Below are positions 23,840 through 33,221 of a stretch of 64,000 nucleotides of DNA, piece after piece. The position numbers were made by a program, and so were the translations under genes. Below the pieces are notes generated by a model, which ran no database searches, had not been told where the DNA came from, and worked only from the letters and a program-made list of their open reading frames with translations. This DNA is from Solibacillus sp040273735 (GTDB taxonomy: Bacteria; Bacillota; Bacilli; Bacillales_A; Planococcaceae): assembly GCF_040273735.1 (NCBI RefSeq), contig NZ_JBELZM010000001.1:248001-312000 (forward strand), given 5' to 3'. The stretch's first letter is position 1. Each line of letters begins with the position of its first letter.

Positions 23840-25393
23840 ATGGAAATGATACTCCCTGCTTTGCTAGGATTCGCTGTCGGTGTCGCTGTTATCTATTTCT
23901 ACATGAAAAACGTGAATGAATCAAAAGTGACTGGTGCAAAGCATGTTGCCGAACAAATCGTGGAAGACGCGAAACGTGAAGCAGATGCACTTAAAAAGGA
24001 AGCACTGCTTGAAGCAAAGGATGAAACTCACAAATTTCGAACTGAAGCGGAAAATGACATTCGTGACCGTCGTGGAGAGCTTCAGAAACAAGAGAACCGT
24101 TTATTGCAAAGAGAAGAAAACCTTGACCGCAAAGATGATACTCTGAACAAAAGAGAGATAAGCTTAGAGCGTAAAGAAGAAGCTCTGGCTAGCAGACAAC
24201 AGCATATTGAACAGATGGAAAGCAAAGTAGAACAACTTGTTGCAAGTCAAAAAACTGAGCTTGAGCGCATTGCAGCTCTGACGCGCGAAGAAGCGAAAGA
24301 GGTTATCTTGAAGGAAGTTGAAAACGAACTTTCTACAGATATCGCTGTAATGACGAAAGAATCAGAATTGCGTGCAAAAGAAGAATCAGACAAAAAGGCT
24401 CGAGAAATTTTATCACTTGCATTACAACGCTTTGCAGCCGACCATGTTGCAGAAACAACAGTTTCCGTTGTAAATCTGCCAAATGATGAGATGAAAGGCC
24501 GCATCATTGGTCGTGAAGGCCGTAACATTCGTACTTTAGAGACGCTTACAGGTATCGATCTGATTATTGATGATACGCCTGAAGCAGTTATTTTATCCGG
24601 CTTTGATCCGATCCGCCGTGAAACAGCTCGTCTTGCATTGGAAAAACTAGTTCAAGATGGTCGTATTCACCCCGCACGTATCGAAGAAATGGTAGAAAAA
24701 TCTCGCCGTGAAGTGGATGAGCAAATCCGTGAAACGGGTGAGCAAACAACATTCGAAGTAGGTATTCATAACCTGCATCCGGATTTAATGAAGATCCTTG
24801 GTCGTATGAAATACCGTACAAGCTATGGTCAAAATGTGTTGAAACATTCAATCGAAGTAGCCCACTTAGCAGGATTACTTGCAGCTGAACTAGGTGAAGA
24901 TGTGACATTAGCGCGTCGTGCAGGTTTACTGCATGATATCGGTAAAGCAATTGACCATGAAGTCGAAGGAAGCCACGTTGAAATTGGTGTGGAACTGGCA
25001 ACGAAGTATAAAGAACATCCAGTTGTTATTAACTCAATTGCATCCCACCACGGTGACACAGAAGCAACTTCAGTTATTGCCGTACTTGTAGCAGCAGCCG
25101 ATGCATTATCAGCAGCCCGCCCAGGTGCCCGCAGTGAAACATTAGAAAACTATATTCGCCGCCTTGAAAAGCTGGAAGAAATTTCGGAAAGCTATGACGG
25201 CGTTGAAAAATCATTCGCGATCCAAGCAGGTCGTGAAGTACGTATCATCGTACAACCTGAAAAAATCGACGATCTAGCATCTCATCGTTTAGCGCGAGAT
25301 ATCCGCAAACGCATTGAAGAAGAACTCGATTATCCAGGTCACATCAAAGTGACAGTTATTCGTGAAACACGTTCAGTGGAGTATGCGAAATAA
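23840..25393 (+). CDS. rny: Ribonuclease Y
   Basis: RNase Y is the membrane-bound endonuclease that initiates bulk mRNA decay in Firmicutes. Of 517 residues, the first 22 form one membrane helix (MILPALLGFAVGVAVIYFYM), about 30-200 is a highly charged coiled coil, followed by a KH domain (MKGRIIGREGRNIRTLE near 212) and an HD domain (ARRAGLLHDIGKAID near 358) with catalytic HD. The length is normal. ATG follows AGGAGGG. It has its own promoter and terminator, and it marks the left border of the capsule locus; in B. subtilis ymdB would follow directly. Confidence 0.97.
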   Translation: MEMILPALLGFAVGVAVIYFYMKNVNESKVTGAKHVAEQIVEDAKREADALKKEALLEAKDETHKFRTEAENDIRDRRGELQKQENRLLQREENLDRKDDTLNKREISLERKEEALASRQQHIEQMESKVEQLVASQKTELERIAALTREEAKEVILKEVENELSTDIAVMTKESELRAKEESDKKAREILSLALQRFAADHVAETTVSVVNLPNDEMKGRIIGREGRNIRTLETLTGIDLIIDDTPEAVILSGFDPIRRETARLALEKLVQDGRIHPARIEEMVEKSRREVDEQIRETGEQTTFEVGIHNLHPDLMKILGRMKYRTSYGQNVLKHSIEVAHLAGLLAAELGEDVTLARRAGLLHDIGKAIDHEVEGSHVEIGVELATKYKEHPVVINSIASHHGDTEATSVIAVLVAAADALSAARPGARSETLENYIRRLEKLEEISESYDGVEKSFAIQAGREVRIIVQPEKIDDLASHRLARDIRKRIEEELDYPGHIKVTVIRETRSVEYAK

Positions 25394-25411
25394 TAATATT
25401 TTATATTTATC

Positions 25412-25456
25412 AAAAAACCCCATTTCGTAGGAGCTAATCTATGATATGGGGTTTTT
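25412..25456 (+). terminator. Terminator after rny
   Basis: AAAAACCCCAT pairs with ATGGGGTTTTT (25446-25456) around a 22-base internal segment. Confidence 0.8.
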
Positions 25457-25672
25457 ATTATTAAATAAAATTGCTATATTATTCATTTTCATTATAGAAT
25501 GAAATTAGTTTTACAAATAATGGTTTTTATAATGCAAAATGTAAATTATAAAAAATATTAATAACATAAATTCCATAGGCAACTAGGCTATTTAAAGTGT
25601 AATTATTAAGTGCAGTTCTATGTGCTTGAAGATGTTCTCCCTATATTAAATATTTGAAAGAGGGAAATGAAG

Positions 25673-26437
25673 ATGATCGATATCCATAGCCATATTTTAT
25701 TTGGTGTAGATGATGGTCCAAAGGAATTGCAAAATACACTTGAAATGTTGCAAAAAGCTGTCGATGAAGGAATAACAGCAATAATAGCAACATCACATAG
25801 TTTCCATCCTCAATACCATGTACCACCAGAAGCGGTGCATAAACAAATTTCGATTATAGAGCAACAGGTAAGCAGATTTAATATTCCTTTAAAAATCTAT
25901 GCTGGACAAGAAGTGCGCTTAGTTGGAAATCTTTTCAAATTAATAGATGAAAAGAAAACTTTGTCCCTTGCAAATTCAAAATATATGCTTATTGAATTAC
26001 CGTCCAACACTATCCCTTTCTATACAAAAGAAATTATTATTAAGCTTAAATTAAAAGGAATAACCCCAATTATAGCGCACCCCGAGCGTAATAAAATAGT
26101 TGCAGAACGTCCAAGCAAGTTAGAAGAGTTAGTGAGGGAAGGGGCAATGACGCAAATTACTGCTGGAAGTCTGGCAGGACAATTTGGAAAAAAGATTCAA
26201 AAACTTTCATTGGATTTAGTGAAAGCCAACTTAATCCATACTTATGGTTCTGATGTCCATAACCTTACTACAAGACCATTCCTCTTTAATGAAGGATTAT
26301 CTTTTTTAGAGAAAAAGAAACAACTACATGCAGTTGAGCTATTTTTAGAAAACAATGCCCGAATAATTGAAAATAAAGATTTTATATTATATGAACCTGA
26401 AGAACTACCCTTAAAAAAATCCTGGCAAATTTTTTAA
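25673..26437 (+). CDS. PHP-type protein-tyrosine phosphatase of the capsule system (YwqE/CpsB-like)
   Basis: This Mn-dependent phosphatase of the polymerase/histidinol-phosphatase fold removes phosphate from the capsule tyrosine kinase. MIDIHSHILFGVDDGP at the N-terminus holds the first metal ligands; SHSFHPQYHVP, GQEVRL, IIAHPERNKI and YGSDVHNL supply the others. ATG 25673 gives 254 residues and begins exactly as the family does; ATG 25667 lies too close to the AGAGGG site. The cognate kinase gene is about 21 kb downstream at the far end of the locus, not adjacent as in ywqCDEF. It opens the capsule region after rny. Confidence 0.92.
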   Translation: MIDIHSHILFGVDDGPKELQNTLEMLQKAVDEGITAIIATSHSFHPQYHVPPEAVHKQISIIEQQVSRFNIPLKIYAGQEVRLVGNLFKLIDEKKTLSLANSKYMLIELPSNTIPFYTKEIIIKLKLKGITPIIAHPERNKIVAERPSKLEELVREGAMTQITAGSLAGQFGKKIQKLSLDLVKANLIHTYGSDVHNLTTRPFLFNEGLSFLEKKKQLHAVELFLENNARIIENKDFILYEPEELPLKKSWQIF

Positions 26438-26558
26438 TTTATATAACTTACCGCTTACTGCCTGTTCTGTTCTGCTGAAAATATATTCAAGCAATACATG
26501 TAATATTTTAGATTCAAGAATATAAAAAGAAATTATTAATTCAAATGAAGGTGATTAA

Positions 26559-28238
26559 TTGATTAAGATTCAAACGCAAGTTGAGGAGTGGAGAATGGCA
26601 AAGCTACCTCACTATTTGCAGAAAGAGCTTGAAAAAATTACAAATGACAACAAGTTATTAGAAGATCACTTTTATCAATATGTGAAATTCGGTACTGGTG
26701 GCATGCGTGGTGTCCTAGGTGTTGGTACGAATCGGATGAACATATATACAGTGCGTCGTGCAGCGGCAGGTCTTGCCAAGTATGTATGTGATGGCGGTGA
26801 GAAAGCGAAAACTAGGGGTGTAGTCATTGCATATGATACGCGTCATTTTTCGAAAGAATTCGCTGTTGAAACTGCAAAAGTTTTAGGTGCTTACGGAGTG
26901 CATAGTTATGTGTTTAGTGAATCTCGCCCGACACCAGAGCTTTCATTTGCCGTCCGTTATTTATACGCCTATGCGGGAGTTGTAATTACGGCGAGCCATA
27001 ATCCGAAACAGTATAACGGTTTTAAAGTATACGGTGCAGATGGAGCACAGCTTGTTCCTGCGGGTGCAGACGCAATTGTTTCCTATATGGATAAGATTGA
27101 GGATATATTTTCGATTGAAACAGTGGAGTTTGAACAGTATGGTCAATATATTTTAGAAAAGATTGACGAGGCTTATCAGTCGAGTCTGCTTCAACTAAAA
27201 GAACAGCCTGTGAAAAGTAATATGAAGCTCGTTTACACACCGCTTCACGGTGCTGGTTTAGTGCCTGTATATGAAGGGTTAAAAGCATTTGGTTTCGATG
27301 AAGTACATGTTGTTGAAGCACAAGCACTTCAAGATGGTGCTTTTTCGACTGTTCCTTATCCAAATCCGGAAGAAGCAGCAGCATTTGAAATGGCAATGGA
27401 ATTAGGTCATCAAGTAGGTGCAGACTTACTGCTCGCAACAGATCCGGATGCAGACCGTCTAGGTGTTGCGGTTAGAAACGGCCAATCGTATGAACTTTTA
27501 ACGGGTAATCAGTTAGGGGCTTTACTGTTAAACTATATTTTGCAAACAAAGCAAAGCAATAAAACTCTACCTGAAAATGGGGTAATGATTAAAACAATTG
27601 TCACATCGGAATTAGGAGCCAAGATTGCTGCTCATTATGGCGTGGAGACTATTAATACGTTAACAGGATTTAAATACATTGCCGAAAAAATTGCTGAATA
27701 TGAACAGTCAAGTGCTTATATGTATTTGTTTGGCTATGAGGAAAGCTACGGCTATTTAATCGAACCATTCGTACGTGATAAAGACGCGGTGCAAGTGGCG
27801 TTAAAAGTAGCGGAAATGGCAAGTTTCTATGAGTCACAGGATAAGACATTGCTTGATACCATAGAAGATGTGTATAAACAGTTTGGCTACTACAAAGAAG
27901 CGCTCATCTCTAAGGTTTTTAAAGGTAAATCGGGTCAAGAAGAAATGGCCCTGCTGTTGGATACAGTTCGACAAAATCCACCAGCTGAAATTGCTGGTAA
28001 AAAAGTTGTTCTATACGAAGATTATTTAACAGCGACAGCAACTGCTATTACAGGTGATAAGCTACCGATCGATTTACCTAAAGAAAATGTACTGAAATTC
28101 ATACTTGAAGATGAATCGTGGATTGCTATCCGCCCATCCGGAACCGAGCCGAAATGTAAATACTATTTTGGTGTAACTGGTGAAAGTGCTAGTCAAGCTT
28201 CAGAACGATTGGAACAATTAAAATTGAGTTTTATATAG
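26559..28238 (+). CDS. pgcA: Alpha-phosphoglucomutase
   Basis: PgcA interconverts glucose-6-phosphate and glucose-1-phosphate, feeding GalU for UDP-glucose. It has 559 residues from TTG 26559, placed after AAGGTGAT; the family N-terminus needs the sequence before the ATG at 26595. Motifs: KFGTGGMRGVLGVGTNRMN near residue 45, the phosphoserine loop ITASHNPKQYNG near 145, metal loop ATDPDADRLG near 293, sugar loop GYEESYGYL near 392 and phosphate-binding RPSGTEPKCK near 527. A terminator follows, so it is separated from the next capsule genes. Confidence 0.95.
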   Translation: MIKIQTQVEEWRMAKLPHYLQKELEKITNDNKLLEDHFYQYVKFGTGGMRGVLGVGTNRMNIYTVRRAAAGLAKYVCDGGEKAKTRGVVIAYDTRHFSKEFAVETAKVLGAYGVHSYVFSESRPTPELSFAVRYLYAYAGVVITASHNPKQYNGFKVYGADGAQLVPAGADAIVSYMDKIEDIFSIETVEFEQYGQYILEKIDEAYQSSLLQLKEQPVKSNMKLVYTPLHGAGLVPVYEGLKAFGFDEVHVVEAQALQDGAFSTVPYPNPEEAAAFEMAMELGHQVGADLLLATDPDADRLGVAVRNGQSYELLTGNQLGALLLNYILQTKQSNKTLPENGVMIKTIVTSELGAKIAAHYGVETINTLTGFKYIAEKIAEYEQSSAYMYLFGYEESYGYLIEPFVRDKDAVQVALKVAEMASFYESQDKTLLDTIEDVYKQFGYYKEALISKVFKGKSGQEEMALLLDTVRQNPPAEIAGKKVVLYEDYLTATATAITGDKLPIDLPKENVLKFILEDESWIAIRPSGTEPKCKYYFGVTGESASQASERLEQLKLSFI

Positions 28239-28557
28239 ATTATGTAAAGGTGTTTAGAATGAAATATTCTAAATACCTTTTTCATTTTAATAGAAGAAAA
28301 ACTTGAATAGTAGGTATATATTAGATGTTTCGAGACTATACTATTAGAAAGATATTTATAGAATCTATTTTAATGCACCAAAATAGTTGAGACTCAACAA
28401 ATCGTCAATCAGTCTATCTACTACACTTTATCAAACATATTTCATCTTTAAAACACTACCATTGCCACTCTATTATTCACAGCTAAAACTTCACTAACTT
28501 ACTTAATCACAACCAGTTAATATGTGAAAAAATAATAGAAGGAGCTGTGATTCGTTT
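28239..28557. other. Intergenic region pgcA to ATP-grasp gene
   Basis: The pgcA terminator is followed by about 270 AT-rich bases. I see no array and no convincing promoter hexamers. Confidence 0.5.
28246..28284 (+). terminator. Terminator after pgcA
   Basis: AAAGGTGTTTAGAAT (28246-28260) and ATTCTAAATACCTTT (28266-28280) pair with one G-T, followed by TTTTC. Confidence 0.88.
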
Positions 28558-29469
28558 ATGCAAATCCCATTACATGCAAAGCGCTATGCATTCACACAAG
28601 TCGTAAAGCTGTCCCCAATTGCCGCAAGTAAATTATTATACTGGAACAAATTCAAAACCCGTTTAAACCTGGAAAACCCAAAAACCTTTAACGAAAAAAT
28701 AATGTGGCTCAAACTATTTGAAGATGTTGAATTTAAAAGAAGATTTACAGATAAGGTGAAGGCACGCGAATATATGATTACAGTCGGCTATAACTATTTA
28801 CTGCCACCGCTGATCGGAATTTTTGATGAAGTGGAAGATATTATTTTCGAACAACTACCAAGGAAATTTGTTTTGAGATGCTCGCACGGTGATGGTATGA
28901 CAATAGTTTGCGAGAACAAACGTGAAATGGATTACCGGGAAACAAGGCTGCAATTATCAGAAATGATGGCAACGGATTATTCGTTGAAATTTGCGGAACC
29001 TCACTATGCATCGATACTGCCTAGAATAATAATCGAGCGTTTCATCGAATCATCAACTGGCAATGATACACAAGAATACAGCATTCATTGTTTCCATGGT
29101 GTACCTAAGATTATCGAAACTACTTTCCACCGTTTTACACCGAAAGAGCAAACGCTCATGTTAACGCCGGATTGGTTTAATACAAATTATATTAAGAAAA
29201 AGTATCCGTTTGATGAAGGAAAAGCGAAACCTGCGCAGCTGGACGAACTGCTTGCCATTGCGAAAAAGCTGAGTAAGCCGTTTACGTATGTACGGATCGA
29301 TTTAAAGGTAGTAGATGAGAAAGTTTACTTTAACAACTTTACATTCACACCGGACGCTTGTTTAAATAACCAAATTCAAGAAGATGACAGTTTGAAGCTT
29401 GGACAATGGCTTGATTTGGATATTGAAAAGTCAAGGCATCCTGTTTCTGTAGCCCGTTCCAAATATTAA
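28558..29469 (+). CDS. TupA-like ATP-grasp protein, stand-alone
   Basis: The 303-residue protein matches the TupA-like ATP-grasp family found in polysaccharide and teichuronopeptide loci, where such enzymes are thought to ligate carboxyl groups to amines. Family features: LENPKTFNEKIMWLKL (about 41-56), FVLRCSHGDGM, PRIIIERFIE, SIHCFHGVPKII and FTYVRIDLKV, with FTFTPDACL near the end. The ATP-grasp chemistry is inferred from the family, not from a proven activity. The same domain occurs fused to a glycosyltransferase at 40381-42105. ATG follows AAGGAG. A GT2 gene comes 27 bases downstream. Confidence 0.85.
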   Translation: MQIPLHAKRYAFTQVVKLSPIAASKLLYWNKFKTRLNLENPKTFNEKIMWLKLFEDVEFKRRFTDKVKAREYMITVGYNYLLPPLIGIFDEVEDIIFEQLPRKFVLRCSHGDGMTIVCENKREMDYRETRLQLSEMMATDYSLKFAEPHYASILPRIIIERFIESSTGNDTQEYSIHCFHGVPKIIETTFHRFTPKEQTLMLTPDWFNTNYIKKKYPFDEGKAKPAQLDELLAIAKKLSKPFTYVRIDLKVVDEKVYFNNFTFTPDACLNNQIQEDDSLKLGQWLDLDIEKSRHPVSVARSKY

Positions 29470-29496
29470 TCACTTTAACTGATTAGGAGGATTCCC

Positions 29497-30450
29497 ATGA
29501 TACCGATTGTATCTATTATTGTGGCAACACACAATGTTGAATATTCGATAAGAGAATGTCTGAAAAGCCTGCAGCAGCAAACATTGCAAGAGATTGAAGT
29601 GCTAATTATGAATAATGGTTCTTCTAAAGGAACGGCTCTTATTTGTGAAGAATTCGTTAGTGAAGATGAGCGTTTCAGTTTATTTAACGCGCAAAACCTT
29701 ACGTTAAGTGAAGCGCGCAATTTTGGGATGCAGGAAGCTGCCGGAAAATACATTGCGTTTGTGGATGGACATGATTTTGTGGAAAGTACGATGTATGAAA
29801 AGCTTGTGCAGCGAGCTGAGCAGAAGCATGCGGATCTCGTGCTGTGTGGTTATACGAAGTACTGGCCGGAAACAGAGCGAAAAAAACAGGTGAAAGTAAA
29901 TGAAGCACTTTTAACAAAACCGAACCCTGTTAATTATTATCTTACAAAGCATAATGAAGCCTATATTGTGCCATGGAACAAACTGTTTTTACGTTCCATC
30001 ATTATGGGAGAACAATTATATTTTGATAATTATCCATTTTTTGAAGATGTTGGGTTTATCGCACAGTACTTATCGTTTGCGAAAAAGATCGCCATTGTGA
30101 ATGAAGCGCAGTACAACTTTGTGCAATATGAGGAAATGCTGATGAAAAACTATAGTCCGTCCATTGCTCATTCCCATGCGCAAACATATGCACAAATGAA
30201 GCAGTTTTTTGATAAAAGGCAATATCGTAATGTAATTGAGGGATTAAATTTACGTCTATATATTCATCGTTATCATCATGTGCTGTTAACGACGTCAAAT
30301 ACACGCCAAGTAAAATCGCTGGAGCGTCAAATTATCCGGGAAAGCAAAAATTTTTCCCAGCTTCCTTGGAATCTGCGCATCATGAAACCGTTAGTGAAAA
30401 TGAGGGTGTATCCGGCATTTTTCCGGTTGGTTCATAAAGTAAGGGCTTAA
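29497..30450 (+). CDS. Family 2 glycosyltransferase
   Basis: GT-A fold enzyme of 317 residues, presumably adding one sugar to the lipid-linked repeat unit. IPIVSIIVATHNVEYSIREC begins the nucleotide-binding half; SEARNFGMQEAAGKYIAFVDGHDFV follows. The metal site usually reads DSDD or DGDD; here it is DGHD, so the third residue of the acidic motif is histidine. WNKLFLRSII and FEDVGF are the normal acceptor-side motifs. The start ATG follows TAGGAGG. It directly follows the stand-alone ATP-grasp gene, and the same two domains are fused in one protein 11 kb downstream. Confidence 0.88.
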   Translation: MIPIVSIIVATHNVEYSIRECLKSLQQQTLQEIEVLIMNNGSSKGTALICEEFVSEDERFSLFNAQNLTLSEARNFGMQEAAGKYIAFVDGHDFVESTMYEKLVQRAEQKHADLVLCGYTKYWPETERKKQVKVNEALLTKPNPVNYYLTKHNEAYIVPWNKLFLRSIIMGEQLYFDNYPFFEDVGFIAQYLSFAKKIAIVNEAQYNFVQYEEMLMKNYSPSIAHSHAQTYAQMKQFFDKRQYRNVIEGLNLRLYIHRYHHVLLTTSNTRQVKSLERQIIRESKNFSQLPWNLRIMKPLVKMRVYPAFFRLVHKVRA

Positions 30451-30512
30451 ATAGAGGGAGAGAACTCGTTACTGTACAAGAAAAATTCGAAGCTGGATAA
30501 GGGGGAATATTT

Positions 30513-31238
30513 GTGATATTAGTCGTTGGTGGCGCGGGCTTTGTTGGAAGCCATGTCGTAAATTTGTTACTGGAAAAAGGGCCGGTCGTTGTGTATGATA
30601 ATTTATCCACAGGACACCGCGGATCAGTCGATGAGCGGGCTATTTTTATTGAAGGCGATCTATCGGACCAAAAACGGTTAACGCAAATATTTACATTGTT
30701 TCCGGTTCAATCTGTACTCCATTTTGCAGCATCGGACTCAGTCAACGAGGCAATGGGGAATCCTGAATATTACTATGAAAACAATGTCGGCGGCACATTG
30801 GCGTTATTAAAAGTCATGCGGGCGTGCAGAGTAAAAAATATCGTTCTCTCTTCGGCGGTTACAGAAGAAAATGAGCGACAAGGGCAAAAGTGTATGATTG
30901 AACAGATGTTGGAAGTTTATACGAAAGCTTATGACATGAATGGAATTGTTCTTCGTTATAGTAAGAACAGCAGCGTACAAGCTTCGGTAAGCGGAACTCC
31001 GGAAGCTGCGATTTCTGAAAGGAAAGATAACAGTGGTTTTAACAATGTGTTCGATGTAGCAAATGCACATTTATTGGCACTTGAAGCGTTGGAACGGGAG
31101 GAGCCGGCATTCAGAATGTATGATTTGTCGGCGGCTAGCCCGAAAAATACGAACGAAGAGCTTGGCTGGCAGGCCGAACGAAATGTTCATGAAATGATTG
31201 AAGATGCCTGGAATTGGCATGAAAACTCAAAATGTTAG
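30513..31238 (+). CDS. GalE-like epimerase homologue, short and lacking the catalytic tyrosine
   Basis: This 241-residue protein of the extended SDR family is about 90 residues shorter than true GalE. The NAD motif GGAGFVGSH is intact, as are YDNLSTGHRGSV and HFAASDSVNEAM. The stretch that should hold the YxxxK pair reads RQGQKCMIEQML: the tyrosine is glutamine and the spacing is one residue short. A normal GalE is encoded at 33222. The frame is intact and the GTG start follows AAGGGGGA, so it is not an obvious frameshift pseudogene; it may be a non-catalytic or decaying paralogue. A terminator follows. Confidence 0.8.
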   Translation: MILVVGGAGFVGSHVVNLLLEKGPVVVYDNLSTGHRGSVDERAIFIEGDLSDQKRLTQIFTLFPVQSVLHFAASDSVNEAMGNPEYYYENNVGGTLALLKVMRACRVKNIVLSSAVTEENERQGQKCMIEQMLEVYTKAYDMNGIVLRYSKNSSVQASVSGTPEAAISERKDNSGFNNVFDVANAHLLALEALEREEPAFRMYDLSAASPKNTNEELGWQAERNVHEMIEDAWNWHENSKC

Positions 31239-31246
31239 CTTCTTAC

Positions 31247-31279
31247 TCTGTTACAATTCAATTTGTAGCAGTTTTTTTG
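31247..31279 (+). terminator. Terminator after the GalE-like gene
   Basis: CTGTTACAA (31248-31256) and TTGTAGCAG (31263-31271), then seven T. Confidence 0.8.
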
Positions 31280-31343
31280 CGTCTAGTATAAAAACAGTGG
31301 TAAAATAATTAGATGTTGAAGAACAGAAAGAGTGGTTTTAAAA

Positions 31344-32141
31344 ATGAAAGTATTATTTATAGGCGATATCGTCGGTTCAATCGGTCGCGATGCTGTGGAG
31401 CAGTATTTGCCTCGATTAAAGAAAAAATATAATCTTGATGTAGTGATCGCGAACGGCGAAAACGCTGCAGCGGGCCGCGGCATTACACGTGCGATTTATA
31501 ATGATTTACTTCAAATGGGTGTTGATGTCATTACAATGGGTAACCATACATGGGACAACAAAGACATTTTTGATTTTATTGATGATGCAGATTACTTAGT
31601 GCGTCCGGCAAACTTTTCGAAAGATGCACCAGGACGCGGTATGACGCAAGTATCGAAAAACGGTGTGACAATTTCAGTCATCAATCTGCATGGCCGCGTG
31701 TTTTTACCACCGCATGAAGATCCATTTGCGATGGCGGTCGAAATGGTCGAAGAAGCGAAAAAAACGTCGCCAATCGTATTTGTCGATTTCCATGCTGAAG
31801 CGACAAGTGAAAAAATCGCATTAAGCTGGCATCTGGATGGAAAAGCATCTGTCGTTGTTGGAACACATACACATGTTCAAACAGCGGACAACCGTATTTA
31901 CCCAGGTGGCACAGCATACATTACAGATGTTGGTATGACTGGTCCGTATGATGAAGTATTGGGTATGGGCAAAGATAATGTCATTTATAAATTCCTGACA
32001 AATATGCCGGCACGCTATGAAGTACCGAAAAAAGGCCGCGCTGTATTAAGTGCATTCTTTGTAGAAATTGATGATAAAACAGGAAAAGCCATTCGCCAGG
32101 AACGTGTATTGATTAATGAGGATAATCCGTTTCGCGGCTAA
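31344..32141 (+). CDS. ymdB: Metallophosphodiesterase YmdB
   Basis: YmdB hydrolyses cyclic nucleotides in vitro and in B. subtilis governs the choice between biofilm matrix and motility programs. The 265-residue length from ATG 31344 matches the family; GTG 31332 adds residues not present in homologues. Metal-binding motifs: FIGDIVGSIGRDAVE at the N-terminus, VIANGENAAAGRGI, TMGNHTWDNKDI and VVGTHTHVQTADNRI with GGTAYITDVGMTGP. In B. subtilis it lies between rny and spoVS; here capsule genes separate it from both neighbours. Confidence 0.96.
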   Translation: MKVLFIGDIVGSIGRDAVEQYLPRLKKKYNLDVVIANGENAAAGRGITRAIYNDLLQMGVDVITMGNHTWDNKDIFDFIDDADYLVRPANFSKDAPGRGMTQVSKNGVTISVINLHGRVFLPPHEDPFAMAVEMVEEAKKTSPIVFVDFHAEATSEKIALSWHLDGKASVVVGTHTHVQTADNRIYPGGTAYITDVGMTGPYDEVLGMGKDNVIYKFLTNMPARYEVPKKGRAVLSAFFVEIDDKTGKAIRQERVLINEDNPFRG

Positions 32142-32160
32142 GTAAACATTGAAGATTTAA

Positions 32161-32221
32161 TCACCTATTACTGAACATGAGAGGCAAACGTCTTTTCAAA
32201 TCAGTGATAGGTGTTTTTTTG
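32161..32221 (+). terminator. Terminator after ymdB
   Basis: CACCTATTACTGA (32162-32174) and TCAGTGATAGGTG (32201-32213), with one G-T pair, followed by eight T; the loop is 26 bases. Confidence 0.85.
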
Positions 32222-32261
32222 TTGCGGATGAATTTAGTTATGGGTTCTTTTTGATTGCAAT

Positions 32262-32430
32262 TGAGAATTATAAATGAAAGTGAGGATTATACAGATAAAG
32301 GCGATGATTGTCCGTCTAGAATTGAGTTTCAGGTTTTGTAGCATGCAAATTGCTGGCAACTTGGAACTGAGGATTAATGTTACACTTTAAGGATTAAGTC
32401 ATACGTATTAAGAATTATAATTGCAGCACA
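32262..32430 (+). repeat. 21-bp-period array, TGAGGATTA type (copy 2)
   Basis: Cores at 32262 (TGAGAATTA), 32281 (TGAGGATTA), 32302 (CGATGATTG), 32323 (TGAGTTTCA), 32368 (TGAGGATTA), 32388 (TAAGGATTA) and 32409 (TAAGAATTA). Steps are 19, 21, 21, 45, 20, 21, so this copy is more decayed than the one at 2596. It fills the space between the ymdB terminator and the VanZ gene, interrupting the capsule region. Confidence 0.75.
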
Positions 32431-32547
32431 TATAATAAACCTGTAAAATCCAATGAATTTAAAAATTGATAATAGTATGGCAGTAGAAAATAGAATAAAA
32501 CGAAAAGAGTATGGAAATAAATGTATTAAAAAGGGTGGAAGAAAAAG

Positions 32548-33015
32548 ATGGGAAAAAGAATGGCTTGGCTGATAGTTGTTTTATGGATGTTGCTCATTTT
32601 TTATTTTTCACACCAACCAGTATTTGAATCGAGGGAATTGAGTACAATGATTACAAAACGATTGATAGAGATTGGAGAAAATGTTACACCAATAGAAAAT
32701 GTGAAATTAGATCAGATTCATCATTTTGTCCGGAAAAATGCGCATTTCAATATATATTTTTTCCTCGGTATTTTTACGATGCTGGCACTAAAAATAAGTG
32801 GGGTGAAAGGTAATCGCAGTGTAGTTATCGCACTAATTATTTGTATAATCTATGCAGTTACCGATGAATTTCATCAATTATTTGTTCTCGGCAGAGGTGC
32901 TCAATTAAAAGACGTTATAATTGATTTGGTTGGAGCTACTACTGGTATTGCTACTGCCTCTCTTATTGGTATGAGAAGAAAATCTAGAATGGCTAATCTA
33001 AACAAGGGTCTTTGA
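32548..33015 (+). CDS. VanZ-family membrane protein
   Basis: A 155-residue protein with about four membrane helices. Family residues are seen in YFSHQP near residue 18, HFVRKNAHFNIYFFLG near 60 and TDEFHQLFVLGRGAQLKDVI near 110. VanZ-like proteins occur with capsule, teichoic acid and glycopeptide-resistance genes; the molecular role is unsettled. ATG follows GGGTGGAAG. It is flanked by the 21-bp array and a strong terminator, so it is probably a single-gene unit. Confidence 0.88.
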   Translation: MGKRMAWLIVVLWMLLIFYFSHQPVFESRELSTMITKRLIEIGENVTPIENVKLDQIHHFVRKNAHFNIYFFLGIFTMLALKISGVKGNRSVVIALIICIIYAVTDEFHQLFVLGRGAQLKDVIIDLVGATTGIATASLIGMRRKSRMANLNKGL

Positions 33016-33085
33016 AGTTAGTGTGCATAAATATGATTGTGAGTCATGGTAGAAAGTGAATTATTCTATAATATATTGTTAATCT

Positions 33086-33129
33086 GAGAATAGAATCTTG
33101 TCGAATACAAGATTCTATTCTCTTTTTTT
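33086..33129 (+). terminator. Terminator after the VanZ gene
   Basis: Perfect 14-bp stem GAATAGAATCTTGT (33088-33101) and ACAAGATTCTATTC (33107-33120), then a T tract. Confidence 0.95.
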
Positions 33130-33221
33130 AGGAAGAATGAATAGTTTCTCACTCGTATGAATATGCTAAAACTACTAATTATTTGGATTAGTAGTTAATC
33201 ATCTATTAAGGTGGGGATATC

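Noticed and set aside
28319..28350. TTAGATG and TTAGAAA words before the ATP-grasp gene
   Set aside because: Two words 23 bases apart in AT-rich DNA are expected by chance.
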